NCBI GenBank assembly: GCA_933207985.1
Contig: OW240912.1
Span: forward strand, 73,049,834 to 73,113,833
Length of the DNA stretch: 64,000 nt
From: Pelobates cultripes
Lineage: Eukaryota; Chordata; Amphibia; Anura; Pelobatidae
Direction of reading: 5' to 3'
A model generated the notes under the pieces. The model searched no databases. It was not told the origin of the DNA and was given only the letters and a program-made list of their open reading frames with translations. A program made the position numbers and the translations under genes. Positions 12,601 through 23,021 of the stretch are shown piece by piece (position 1 is the first letter of the stretch; every line of letters starts with the position of its first letter).

Positions 12601-13999
12601 GTGCCCCTGGTGTCTCAGTGTCCCCATGTCTCCCAGTGCCCCCATGTCTCAATGTCCCCAGCCAGTGTCTCTAGTGTCTGTGTCCCTGGTGTCTGTGTCC
12701 CCATGTCTTCAAGTGTCCCCTATTCTCCCATTGTCCCCATGTGTCCCAGCCAGAGTCCCCTAGTCTCCCAGTGTCACTGGTGTCTCCGTGTCCCTAGGTC
12801 TCCCCGTGTCCCCAGGTCTCCCCGTTTTCCTAGTGTCCTAGTGACATGGGGACCCTGGGATACATGGGGACACAGGGAGACATGGGGCATTGAGACACTG
12901 ATACATAGGATCACTGGGAGACCTGGGGACACGACACTAGGGGACACTGGGAGACATGGGGCACTGAGACACTGATACATAGGAACACTGAGGCCTGGAG
13001 TAATCGACACATGGGGGCACTGAGTCATGAGGGCACTGGGAGACATGGGGCACTGGGAGGAATCCATCTATACAGCAGAATCAAACTAAGTAGTTTTTTG
13101 GTGATTTTACAGCATTTTCTCTTATGTCACTCCTTGTGATTTACATCATGTGATGTCACCCATACATATTTAATTATGCAAATTAGCAAGGCCGGTATGT
13201 TTTTCCAAGAAAGGTGGCAACCCTAACTACTTTTCACATACTCTTACTTAAGTATGGAAACTTAAGTGGGATGTATGGGAACAAAACTTGTGTGGACTGG
13301 CTAACAATGAATATAGTTAAAGGGACACCATAGTCACCAGAACAACTACAGCTTATTGAATTTGTTCTGGTGAGTAGAATCATAGAATCATTACCGTCAG
13401 GGTTTTTGCTGTAAACACTGTCTTTTCAGAGAAAATGCAGTCTTTACATTACATCCTAGTGATAACTTCACTGGCCACTCTTTAGATGACTGTTAGAGAT
13501 CCTTCCTGGGTCATGGCTGCCTAAAATGCATCCAAACATTCAGTGTCTCCTCCAGGGCCAGACTGGGAGAAAAATTCGTCCCGGGCATTTTTTTAATACA
13601 GCGGCCCACTAAGAAGGGGGCGGGGCAGAGGAGGTGTGTTTTGTCATCACTCATGACAAACACGCCCCCTCTCAAAGTGAGCATGTTGGTTCAATGCTCT
13701 TCCAGGGCAGACCATGCACAGAGCTCTGCTGAAGAGCTCTAGCATGAGAAAAAAGTCCTGTATTTGTTCTGCACAGTGCAAGCAAATTTAATAACATGCT
13801 TGCACTGTGTTTCCTTGCAACTTGTCTATGGTGTCTCTATAAATGGATACCAGGAGACAAAAGGCCAGGAAAGAGTATTGTGCATGTGTTTGGAGCCTGC
13901 TTGTGGTATTGCGTGTGTGTAGAGTGAGCTGGTCGTGGTGTGGTATTGTGTAATAAGGTCGGTTTTAGTCGTGTTGTGTTTGTGGTGTAATGTGATGCA

Positions 14000-14281
14000 T
14001 ATGTGGCTCAGGGACCCCCTCGCGCCCGGCTCTGGAAAGGGGTTAAAACTTACCTTTTTCCAGCGCCGGGCGGGGAGCGCTCCTCCTCCGATCCGCCCCG
14101 TCGGCTGAATGCACACGCGCGGCAAGAGCTGCGCACGCATTCAGCCGGTCGCATAGGAAAGCATTTATAGTTTCGCTGAAACGGCTATGTTTATAAAACA
14201 ATGGGTTAACCCTAGGAGGACCTGGCACCAAGACCACTTCATTAAGCTGAAGTGGTCTGGGTGGCTAGAGTGGTCCTTTAA
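14000..14281. repeat. TTAA MITE fragment inside element B
   Basis: It matches the 28410-28913 MITE from CTCTGGAAAGGGGTTAAAAC through AAGTGGTCTGGGTGGCTAGA to TGGTCCTTTAA at 14271-14281. The left terminus and part of the middle are missing. Confidence 0.75.
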
Positions 14282-14870
14282 GAGTGGAGTGTGTGTGTGT
14301 GTATATAAATATATATATTTGGAAGTATTGTGTATGTGTGTGGTGCAGTGTGTTGGGGGGTTCTGTGTGTATGTGAGGGGTGCAGTATGTGTGTGTGTGT
14401 GTGTGTGAGAGTGCCGTGTGTGAGTGATGGGTGTGTGAGTGATGGGTGTGAGAGTGCCGTGTGTGAGTGATGGGTGTGAGAGTGCCGTGTGAGAGTGCGT
14501 GTGAGAGAGTGATGTGTGTGTGTGAGAGTGCTGTGAGAGAGTGCTGTGAGTGTGATGGGTGTGAGAGAGTGCTGTGTGTGTGTGAGAGTGCTCTGTGAGA
14601 GTGCTGTGAGTGTGATGGGTGTGAGAGTGCTGTGTGTGAGAGTGCTGTGTGTGATGGGTGTGAGAGTGCTGTGTGAGAGAGTGCTGTGTGTGATGGGTGT
14701 GAGAGTGTTGTGTGAGAGAGAGTGCTGTGTGTGATGGGTGTGAGGGTGCTGTGTGAGAGTGCTGTGTGTGATGGGTGTGAGAGGTGCTGGGTGTGATGGT
14801 GCTGTGTGAGAGTGCTGTGTGTGATGGGTGTGAGGTGCTGTGTGTGATGGGTGTGAGTGCTGTATAAATG
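14282..14870. repeat. GTGTGAGAGTGCTGTG minisatellite in element B
   Basis: Variable units built from GTGTGAGAGTGCTGTGTGTG and ATGGGTGTGAGAG. The long minus-strand histidine/serine/threonine-rich frame across it is a repeat artefact. Confidence 0.9.
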
Positions 14871-15052
14871 TTATTGCTTGTGTGTAGGGGGTAAATAAAA
14901 AAATAAAAAACAGTCCCCCCTTACCTTTAGCCTGGGAGGGGGGGACCGGCACGCTGGGACTGGGAGGCTGGCACCTGGAAGGGCTGGATTCCCTGGTGGC
15001 CCTCGTGGGTGAGTGAACTCTAGCCCGCATAGCCTGTGAGGCTAGAGTTCAC

Positions 15053-15101
15053 TCTCGCGAGATCCGGTTGTTGCCATGGCAACGCGCCAGATCTCGCGAG
15101 A
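15053..15101. promoter_or_regulatory. TCTCGCGAGA / RFX-palindrome / TCTCGCGAGA module (element B)
   Basis: TCTCGCGAGA occurs at 15053-15062 and 15092-15101, and the 14-bp palindrome GTTGCCATGGCAAC lies between them at 15070-15083. TCTCGCGAGA is the motif bound by BANP, and GTTGCCATGGCAAC fits the RFX X-box consensus; these family facts are prior knowledge. Binding in this genome is inference. Elements C and D carry the same arrangement. Confidence 0.6.
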
Positions 15102-15644
15102 GGAACCCGGCGGAGCTGCAAGTTAGAGACAGTGCCGGCGTTAGGAGAGTGCCGGCCCTGCATAGACCGGCAGGGGAGATCCTGGGACCTCCCCTGCCGG
15201 CCTCGGTCCATGGCCACCGCGGCCCACCGGGCATTTGCCCGGTGTGCCCGATGGCCAGTCCGGGCCTGGTCTCCTCCCTCTGCATGCAGACACTGAACTT
15301 TCCTCATAGAGATTCATTAAATTCATCTAAATAAGGAGATGCTGATTGGCCAGAGCTGTGTTTGAATCATGCTGGCTCTGACCCTGATCTGCCTCTTTGT
15401 CAGTCTCAGCCAATCCTATGAGGAAGCACTGTGATTGGATCAGGCCACCACTTCTAATGATGTCAGCAGACTGCTTGTTTTTATGAGTATAACAGCATGC
15501 AGAGTTACAGCTTCAGGCTTGAATATAGTAAGATTTTGCTATATTTATGGAGGCATGAGGGGCCCAGGGGGGCTAGATGGTGGTGTTAACACTATAGGGT
15601 CATGAATTCATGTTTGTGTTCCTGACCCTATAGTGATCCTTTAA

Positions 15645-15716
15645 CCCCTTAAGGACACATGACATGTGTAACATGTCAAGATTCCATTTTATTCCAGAAG
15701 TTTGGTCCTTAAGGGG
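15645..15716. mobile_element. 72-bp TTAA MITE nested in copy A
   Basis: The ends CCCCTTAAGGACAC and GTCCTTAAGGGG are inverted, and TTAA lies on both sides (15641-15644 and 15717-15720). The inverse copy near position 92 has only one TTAA and no insert, so this is a clean insertion difference. Confidence 0.85.
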
Positions 15717-16373
15717 TTAAAGTAATGCTGACTTTGGTCTCTCCAACACTGTGGCATGTTCCCTTTCTTCTACACTCACTACATACAGCTTTTCTCTGTC
15801 CCAGACCATATACCAGGAGCTTCTGCCTGCTAGTAAGAAGGTAAGGAGACAAGTGGACCAGCGAGTGCTAGGGGACCGTCCTTAGAAAGCGTTGAGTGAG
15901 CGCATCATTAGATGCATTTATGCCAAGCTCAGGGTGCTGTCTGCATAGTATGCCCTTAGTTGGCCAGCTGCATGATTGGCAGGCAGCCTGACATGCATTC
16001 ATGCCAGGCTGGCCTTCTAATTCTCTGAGCAGACAGGTCTTCTTTTTGGGCATGTTCGCCCCTTTTAGCAGGTTACGTGATTTGTGTCAGTGGCACACCC
16101 TTTTACCATGCCCATTGACTTCCTGCTTGATTGGACGTTGCTGTTAGGGGTTATGGATTTACTTGAAAAATGAAAACATAAATTAGAGAGAGATTAGCCT
16201 AGGGTATGTGTTTTATTATAGCTGCTGTTTTCTTTCTCTCCAGCACCATCTCCATCAGATACATGACGCTTGGGAGTGTTTTACTGTTTTTGGTCGATAT
16301 GATTCTGTAATTAGGCCCGTCATAATTGTCAGCACCAGGCCCAATGGGCTCTTAATCTGGCCCTGGTTAGCCC

Positions 16374-17814
16374 TATACTGGTTTACCATTAAATAGGTGG
16401 CACCGTGATATCTTATCAGTAGGGTTTCACCTGCTCCCTATTAGTGGAACATAATAGCCAACTGTACAGACTAACTTACTAATAAATGCTTATTTATGGA
16501 TATACCTTTATCATCATGTATTATTTCTCATTCGTCTCTTTCCCTCTTCCTCTATTTCTCTTTTCTATTACTATCCCTTTATTATATTCATCTTATAAAC
16601 TCATAATGATTAAAAACATTTAACATTACAAAAAACAAACACTTCGATCCAAATTCAGTAATATATATATGGTAGGGGCCTTTTGTCTAAGAGCTTATCG
16701 TTTTCTTTGTTTTTTTTTAATTTCCCTCTCTTATTTATCCTTATCTTTTATCGTTTTCCTTTCCCACGTTCATTCCCCTCTCTCTCCTACGTTTTCCTTG
16801 TTTTTTTCTATTCATTATCTGTTTCGCTTTCTTTACTCTTATTTAACCTAAATCACTTAAAAAACTAATTAATAGACTTATAAATTATGAACATTAACTA
16901 CCCAAAAAAATGTATATCAATATTTTGGTGGGCTTGAGGATTAACTGATCATGAAAAAACGTAGGAGGCAAAGACACAAGTACAGGACATACTTTCCATG
17001 TATGGGGATCTTTTTCCTTAGTATTTCTTCTTTACTTTTATTTATTTATTTATTAATTATTTTGAATTTTTAAAAAAATTTCTTGCCCCCTTCTTCCCTT
17101 TTTTTCTTTTCCGTCTTTTTCTTCCTTTCTTTCCTTTCTCTCTTTTCACTTCTTTCCCTTTCTTTCCCCTTCTCTCTTCCCTTTATTTTTCTTTTCCTTT
17201 CTTATTTCCTTTTAGGAAAACTTTGACTAGTGTGTATAATACCTAGGATCCTAAGTTTCACTGTTAATCTTTGCCTAAGATAGCTAAGTAGTCAATCCGG
17301 AGATTAAATTCTGGTTTATTCAAATTCTCTTTATGGGAGAACTTTGACTGTGTGCGTTATTTCTTGGGTTCATATACTACCTAGATTAAGTCTCCCCCAA
17401 AGTAGCTAACCAATCATTCCAGAATTTAAATTCTGACCTTTTACAATTGGATTGACTTAAAACACCCCTTTCCTTAGCACATTGTGTATAAATATGCGTT
17501 TTAATCTCCAGCCAAGTTGGGATTTTAATTGATAACCAATTTCTGGCTAATAATAATTTGGTTGCTGTCAGAATATGATTCCATCTTTTTTTTGTTTGGG
17601 AAAGTTTAAATGTAAAAGAGCCATTTCTGGATTCAACTCCCATTCATGTCCAAACCATTGTTTCAGCTGTTGCGATATATCATTCCATAATTTTGTTAAT
17701 TTTGGGCATGTCCACGAAATATGGACAAAATCCCCTTTTACCAAACCGCATCTCCAGCAATTTGGTAAAGCAGTGGATACATTTTACTAAGCATTGAGGG
17801 GACTTTACCATCGG
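16374..17814 (-). pseudogene. L1-type LINE ORF2 C-terminus and 3' region
   Basis: The minus-strand reading of about 17386-17790 has the L1 ORF2 tail features: a Cys-rich segment with W-x-C-P-K before the 85-codon frame, then ATKLLLARNWLSIKIPTWLE, a pattern typical of the end of L1 ORF2. Downstream on that strand (toward 16400) the sequence is AT- and pyrimidine-rich with no coding signal. The ORF1 start of what seems the same element is at 18131-18376, so most of ORF1 and ORF2 has been deleted. A MITE sits exactly at the junction. Confidence 0.65.
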
Positions 17815-18130
17815 TTAAAGGACCACTATAGTGCCAGGAAAACAAACTCATTTTCCTGGCACTATAGTGTCCTGAGGGTGCCCCCACCCTCAGGGTTCCA
17901 CTCCTGCTCGGCTGAAGGGGGAGGAAGGGGTTAAAATCTTACCTTTCTCCAGAGCCGGGCTCCCTCGGCGCTGGTGAATCTCCTCCTCCTTTGGTCATCA
18001 TCGGCTGAATGCGCATGCGCATTCAGCCAGTCCATAGGAAAGCATTCTCAATGCTTTCCTATGGACGCTGGCATCTTGTCATTGTGAAAATCACAGTGAG
18101 AAGCGCAGAAGCGCCTCTAGTGGCTGTCAA
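17815..18130. repeat. TTAA MITE, right half missing
   Basis: It begins TTAAAGGACCACTATAGTGC with the first inverted pair (CAGGAAAAC...TTTTCCTGGC). It contains the 26-bp perfect palindrome GGCTGAATGCGCA/TGCGCATTCAGCC at 18003-18028 and stops after CTCTAGTGGCTGTCAA. The other terminus is absent, and L1 sequence resumes at once. Confidence 0.8.
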
Positions 18131-18500
18131 TAAGAGATACCATTATATTTCCTTTGGTGGCCGGGGCTCCATGTTCCCCCCGGGTTAAGTGAGGAGTTGA
18201 TAGTTCTGCTTCCGGTATAGGGTCAGGGGCATCTAACAGTTCCTCGGAGGAGGATGAAGAGTCAGGGTTGTCAGGCGGCACCGCCATCTTGGGCCTAGGC
18301 CACGTGTGGAAGAGTTCTCCGATACTTCAGTGTCCATCTCCCGAGTGAGTTTTAAATTCTTGGAGCTTTTCCCCATGTCTTCCTCCGGTATCAGGGACAC
18401 GGTCTGGGTCTGTTTTCGGTAACTTTTGCAGTGCAGTGTTGGTTTTTAGTTGATTTTTCGCCGGAGCTTTGCAGGCCGTATGCACATTTAATCTATGATT
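18131..18500 (-). pseudogene. L1-type LINE 5' end and ORF1 N-terminus
   Basis: On the minus strand an ATG near 18376 opens MGKSSKNLKLTREMDTEV. After one frame change the reading continues as PDNPDSSSSSEELLDAPD and ends at the MITE junction near 18131. The acidic, serine-rich start with an upstream GC-richer leader is what L1-type ORF1 proteins look like. I identify it by context with the L1 ORF2 tail on the same strand; alone it would be weak. Confidence 0.5.
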
Positions 18501-18557
18501 TTTGCACATTTAATGGATTTTTTAATTCATAAATGTTTTTGAATGCATATTTCACAA

Positions 18558-18562
18558 TTTTA

Positions 18563-18618
<56 letters not shown>

Positions 18619-18620
18619 AA
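18558..18620. repeat. (CT)n followed by (TA)n microsatellite
   Basis: About 18 CT units run directly into about 10 TA units. A second (TA)n lies at 18891-18923. They bracket the palindrome at 18624-18803. Confidence 0.95.
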
Positions 18621-18623
18621 TGC

Positions 18624-18803
18624 AACAAATTGAGAGCACTCATTGGATTTAGTAAACAAAAAAATATATTAAATCAAACGCATATAAATCAACGTTTCGA
18701 CCGTCTAGCGGTCTTTATCAAGACCGTCGAAACGTTGATTTATATGCGTTTGATTTAATATATTTTTTTGTTTACTAAATCCAATGAGTGCTCTCAATTT
18801 GTT
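18624..18803. repeat. Perfect 78-bp palindrome (fold-back element)
   Basis: 18624-18701 and 18726-18803 are exact reverse complements, 78 of 78 bases, with a 24-bp spacer that itself contains GGTCT...AGACC. The flanks are dinucleotide repeats. No coding content is visible. It is probably a fold-back or MITE-type element; the superfamily is unknown. Confidence 0.9.
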
Positions 18804-18888
18804 CCATTTGTATATTTTGCACGGAGAGGCACCTGGTCATTGCTGAATTTATGCTTTTGCTATGGGATGAGTGCCAGAAACTATTGTG

Positions 18889-18924
<36 letters not shown>

Positions 18925-18930
18925 TTTGTA

Positions 18931-19620
18931 TATGCTTTGTTGTTCTGATCACCTATACATTTATTTGATTGACATGTTAATTCAAGTATATATTTATTAC
19001 TGTTTTAGTGCTGGAGTGTGTTACAGTTAGATCACACATCACTGACAGAGCTATTAACTAAAGTGAGAATTGTAAGGAATTTCAAATTCAATGTTAAAAT
19101 ATCTGAAATAGAAGCAATTTTTCCAGTTTTGCTGTTTTGGCCTTAAATTTGAAATTCACTTTGAATACCTGGCCATTTTCGCTTTAGTGGATAACTTGTT
19201 AGTGTTTTCGCACTGCTTATTCTATCTTTATTTGAAAAAAGCACCATGGCTATTTAGATATTTTTATACTACATGCATTCTTGAATTTTACCACTTGAGG
19301 GCCCCATTAAATCACTTGGATTCGTATTTCTTTAGATGTGAATATTTACTTTAAAATAAATAAAATCATACTAGTCATTTAAATCTAATCACTTGTTTAA
19401 AAGCAGCATTTTGTTGTATTAGTCTGTAATCTTGGCAAATAACAAAGGAATTACAAACTGTAGGCTAAAGTAGGTCAGCATAATTCACTTATGTTTTCAG
19501 CTTAAAATATACAGTTACCTTCCCACTTTTCCATAACTCATGTTTTAGTGAATAGACCCCTATATATTTTTGGAAATTCGCTGTTTTAATAATATCTAAA
19601 AATATAAAATCATTTAAAAA
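18931..19620. other. No recognisable gene or repeat
   Basis: AT-rich sequence with no extended reading frame, terminal repeat or splice-framed exon that I can support. Confidence 0.5.
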
Positions 19621-20039
19621 GTGTATCCAAATATATTGAATTGTGGCATGAATTCTAAAGAGTTGCACTCATTTTTTAATACCACAATAACCACATTTTT
19701 CACTCAGGCAATTTATTCTGCAATGGTAAAAGTGTTTGATACTCTCATCCAGTCTATTTCCAATGCTATTTTGCAGGACTTAAACCTGCCAAAAAGTGGG
19801 AATCCCGGTTCCTTCCACTACTCCTGATGACAAGCAGTGGTGGATCCAGAGCCTGATCTCGGGAGGGGCACTTGTAGATTATTTAAAGAAATAATCCAGA
19901 CACAATAACCACTACAGCTCAGTGTAGCGGTTATGGTGTCAATAGTGCCGGGACCCCCTCCCAGAGTAAGTAGTCAAACTGTTTAATAACAGTTTCACAA
20001 CTTACCTGAGGTCTGCTGGGAAATGGGGCTGTAGTAGGG

Positions 20040-20540
20040 CATAGGGGCAGTGATGTGTGTGAGTGGTGCAATGTGTAAGGGGTGCAGTGTGTGTGTGAGG
20101 GGGACAGTGTGTGAGTGAGGGTGGCAATATATGTCAGGGGTGCACTGTGTGTGTTAGGGGGGCAGTGTATGTGTGTGTCAGTATTTGTGTGTGATATTTG
20201 CAGTGTGTGTGTGTGTGTGAGGATTGCAGTGTATGTGTGAGTTTGGGGCAGTGTATGGGGGGCAGTGTGTGTATGGGGGTGTGTGTATGTGGGGTAGTGT
20301 GTGTGTATGGGGAGCAGTGTGTGTGTATGGGGGCAGTGTGGCTTTATGTGGGGCAGTGTGTGTATATGTGGGGGGCAGTGTGTGTGTATGTGGGGGGCAG
20401 TGTGTGTGTAAGGGGGGCAGTGTGTGTGTATGGGGGCAGTGTGTGTATGGGGGCAGTGTGTGTGTATGGGGGCAGTGAGTGTGTATGGGGCAGTGTGTGT
20501 GTATGGGGGGCAGTGTGAGTGTGTGTGGGGGGGGAGCAAT
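20040..20540. repeat. GGGGGCAGTGTGTGTGTATG minisatellite in element C
   Basis: Tandem units near 20 bp with variable G runs. The cysteine/glycine-rich plus frames and histidine/proline-rich minus frames here are repeat artefacts. Confidence 0.9.
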
Positions 20541-20875
20541 GTGTGTGTGATTATTAAAAAGCCCCCTACCCTTCACACACATCGCCCTCCCACACTCACA
20601 TACACTGCCTCCATACATACATATTAATTTAAAAAATTTAAAAAACAACACATATTATATTAAAATATTAAAAGCCCCCCCTACCCTTCTTATATCTGTT
20701 TTTTTTTTTATTTAACTGTACTAAAACATATATTCTTTATGTGCCCCCTCCCTTCTTACCTTTACTGGGAGGAGGGGGGGACATATTTCGATCCCTGGTG
20801 GTCCGTTGGGGATTCCCTGGTGGTCCCAGTGGTGGTAAGGTGAACTCTAGCTCGCGCTCCAGGGCTAGAGTTCAC

Positions 20876-20933
20876 TCTCGCGAGATTTGGAGCATTGCCG
20901 TGGTAACCGCGGCAACGCTCCATGCTCGCGAGA
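20876..20933. promoter_or_regulatory. Degenerate TCTCGCGAGA / RFX-like / CTCGCGAGA module (element C)
   Basis: Exact TCTCGCGAGA at 20876-20885, a diverged X-box-like ATTGCCGTGGTAAC at 20894-20907, and a one-mismatch second motif GCTCGCGAGA at 20924-20933. The layout is that of elements B and D. Confidence 0.5.
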
Positions 20934-23021
20934 GGAGAACCCGCAGGAGCTGCAGGTAAGAGCTCCCGGGTCCTCTCTCACTCCCTCCCCCCGCCGGGTG
21001 TCAGCACAATGCCCGCGTACCGGGGATTGATCTCCCTCCCCGGTCCGCAGGCACATTGCAGGGCTGGCGCTTAGACAATGCCAGCCCTGCATTAGCTGGC
21101 AGGGGAGAATCTCGGGGGGGGTCAGGGGGGTCAATTGCCCCGTTGCCCCCCCTGGATCCACCACTGATGACAAGCCTACTGTGACTTCCCACAGTCATAA
21201 ATTGACCACCAAGTCCCACCATAATGAGGCCTACACCCCCAAAAAAACAATGACAGACAAGATACATGCTGTCACTGTTGACGCAGTCACACCATGGAAA
21301 AGAGTCCTCCACTGTGCAAAATCAGCTAAAGTTCTCCTGGATACATCTGACTCTGAGCCATCTTTGTGAGAAGGTGCCTGATAAGTCTGCTTCCATCAAT
21401 TCCTTTGTTTTCTGATGGATCTCTTCCAATTCTTACATTGCCTAATCCCACAGTTGACACTGCCAAATTTGACACTGTTTAAATTTCCAACTTCTGAGAT
21501 TCTTCTGCTAGAAACCAGACCCGAAAGGTTTTGCAACAGATGCCTTCCTTCAAATATGCTGGCAGTCCTGAAATTACACCATTCATTTGTTTTCTCACAT
21601 CTCTTGAACCCTCCTGCATCTACGTCATTATCATGTTTCTCTCTTTCTCATTACCCTGTTTTGGACCATGGTTCCCAACACTCCTGGGATTTGGAGCACA
21701 GAGGATTCCAGCTATAAAGATTTCTGTTCTGCCTTCTAACTTCTTACCTTTGTGAGTGCAATAGTCCACTACCTACTACATGGTGTTTTATTGTATTACA
21801 CTATTTGTGATTTTTTATTGTATTTTTTGGGGTTACACTGTTTTTAACTGAGACATAGTGGAGTCTTTCTTATCTACAACATACATTATTGTGGAAAAGG
21901 GTAATACTTTTGATATTTTACTCCCACTGGTGTGTGTAGGTGTTCTTATATATTTGGTGTACTACTAGAGATGCCCATGGACTTTTTTCCTTTCCAGACC
22001 TCCTCTCAATGGCAATCATAATGTCCATCCTATGCTGCTCCAGAATCATCTTCGTCGACTATCATGGCTTCTTTCTAGGGACCCTGTTGCATTACAGGTA
22101 TTCCACTGTCAACACTTGAAATTTTGGTTTGGTCTTCTGGGACAAGATTAACCTACCTCAATGTCTGGAATTCTTGGAGCCTGGAACAAAACCTATATTG
22201 GCTCCTGTAAACAAATTACACTTTCTCACTCATCTCAACAATGTTTGGACTACTGAACAGTTAACCTTTGGCTATATCTGCCTATCATCGGTATTGATAG
22301 TGTCCCAGTGAGGAAAAAAAATCTATAGTTTGCCATTCCCTACATTGTATCACGTTTGCCCGGCCACTTCAACCTACATATTTTTCCTTATGGGACGTTT
22401 GTTTTTTATTTACCTTTTTGAATCCTAGCCAAATCTACGTTGGTTGCGCTTTTTCTGGCTCAGTTTCTGTAAACGTGTCTCCGATATCCGAGCTTTGGAC
22501 ATTGATGCAATCAATCAATTGATGCAATCTTTTACCACAGACATGATCTCCTTTGACATCTCTGAAAGTACAAATAGTTTGATAAAATAGTTTTTTTATC
22601 CATGTGTTTTCCTGAGAAGCCTAAACTCTGTCTTGTCTCTCGTTTGCAGTAATATGAATCTATACGATTTCAGCAAAAGTGCTTCTTGGTTTATGCAAAC
22701 CTCACAGTCTACTTACTGAGGTCACTTTGGTACCATGGGTTAAATATTTCATGGAGCTTGCCAGAATTCATACTTCAATCATCTGACTCTATTTGACTAG
22801 AGGAGCTACAGCTTTCAAAGTTTTTTTTTTTACCTGGAATTCTGTATTGAACATCTCCGATCTGCTGGCCTCCCCTGCAATTCGACCTTCCATGAATTGT
22901 ACAGTCATGGAAAAGAAAGTACACCTTCTTTAAAATCAATGGTTCTACACAGGGCCTGACTGGCCCAACGGGATACTGGGAAATTTCCCGGTGGGCCGTC
23001 GGCACCTGGGGCCGGGCAGGC

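Larger units (their letters stand above)
13553..15268 (+). mobile_element. hAT-like element B nested in copy A
   Basis: The termini are CAGGGCCAGACTGG at 13553 and CCAGTCCGGGCCTG ending at 15268. The target duplication GTCTCCTC is at 13545-13552 and 15269-15276. The inverse copy at 1-1699 still has the single uninterrupted site (GAGGAGAC at 460-467), which proves insertion. Internal order: a TTAA-MITE fragment, a GT-rich minisatellite, a short AT spacer, and a CpG-rich tail with inverted TCTCGCGAGA motifs. No transposase is present. Confidence 0.9.
11726..16365 (+). mobile_element. hAT-like non-autonomous element, copy A, with 8-bp target duplication
   Basis: The termini are CAGGGCCGGATTAA at 11726 and TTAATCTGGCCCTG ending at 16365. 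The flanking 8-bp duplications GTTAGCCC at 11718-11725 and 16366-16373 are identical. Eight-base duplications with CAG termini are the hAT signature. The body contains no transposase. It carries a 40-bp minisatellite, a nested hAT-like element (13553-15268) and a nested 72-bp TTAA MITE (15645-15716). A second copy in inverse orientation occupies 1-1699. Its 4640 bp therefore include about 1.8 kb of later insertions. Confidence 0.85.
19835..21166 (+). mobile_element. hAT-like element C with 8-bp target duplication
   Basis: The inverted termini CAGTGGTGGATCCAG (19835) and CTGGATCCACCACTG (ends 21166) are nearly complete inverse matches, flanked by ATGACAAG at 19827-19834 and 21167-21174. Internal order repeats that of elements B and D: a short MITE-like head, a GT-rich minisatellite, then a CpG-rich tail with TCTCGCGAGA motifs. 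There is no transposase. Confidence 0.9.
19621..22940 (+). pseudogene. Decayed DIRS retrotransposon, split by element C
   Basis: 19621-19826 and 21175-21370 read as a low-complexity gag-like frame (AIYSAMVKVFDTLIQSISNA, then DSEPSL) that is continuous if element C is removed. At about 22430-22800 the plus strand reads KRVSDIRALDIDAINQLMQS and then a degraded continuation. This matches RRVSDIRAFDLHAI of the intact tyrosine recombinase at 36880-36920. Stops and frame changes are frequent. Termini were not found. The tyrosine recombinase identification is the firm part; the gag reading is weaker. Confidence 0.6.

Noticed and set aside
14278..15030. 250-codon minus-strand His/Ser/Thr/Pro-rich frame
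   Set aside because: Repeat translation of the element B minisatellite; no start context or domain.
20198..20518. Cysteine/glycine/valine-rich open frames here and at 1811-2086, 7473-7766 and 23250-23789
   Set aside because: They are translations of GT-rich minisatellites, open in several frames and both strands.
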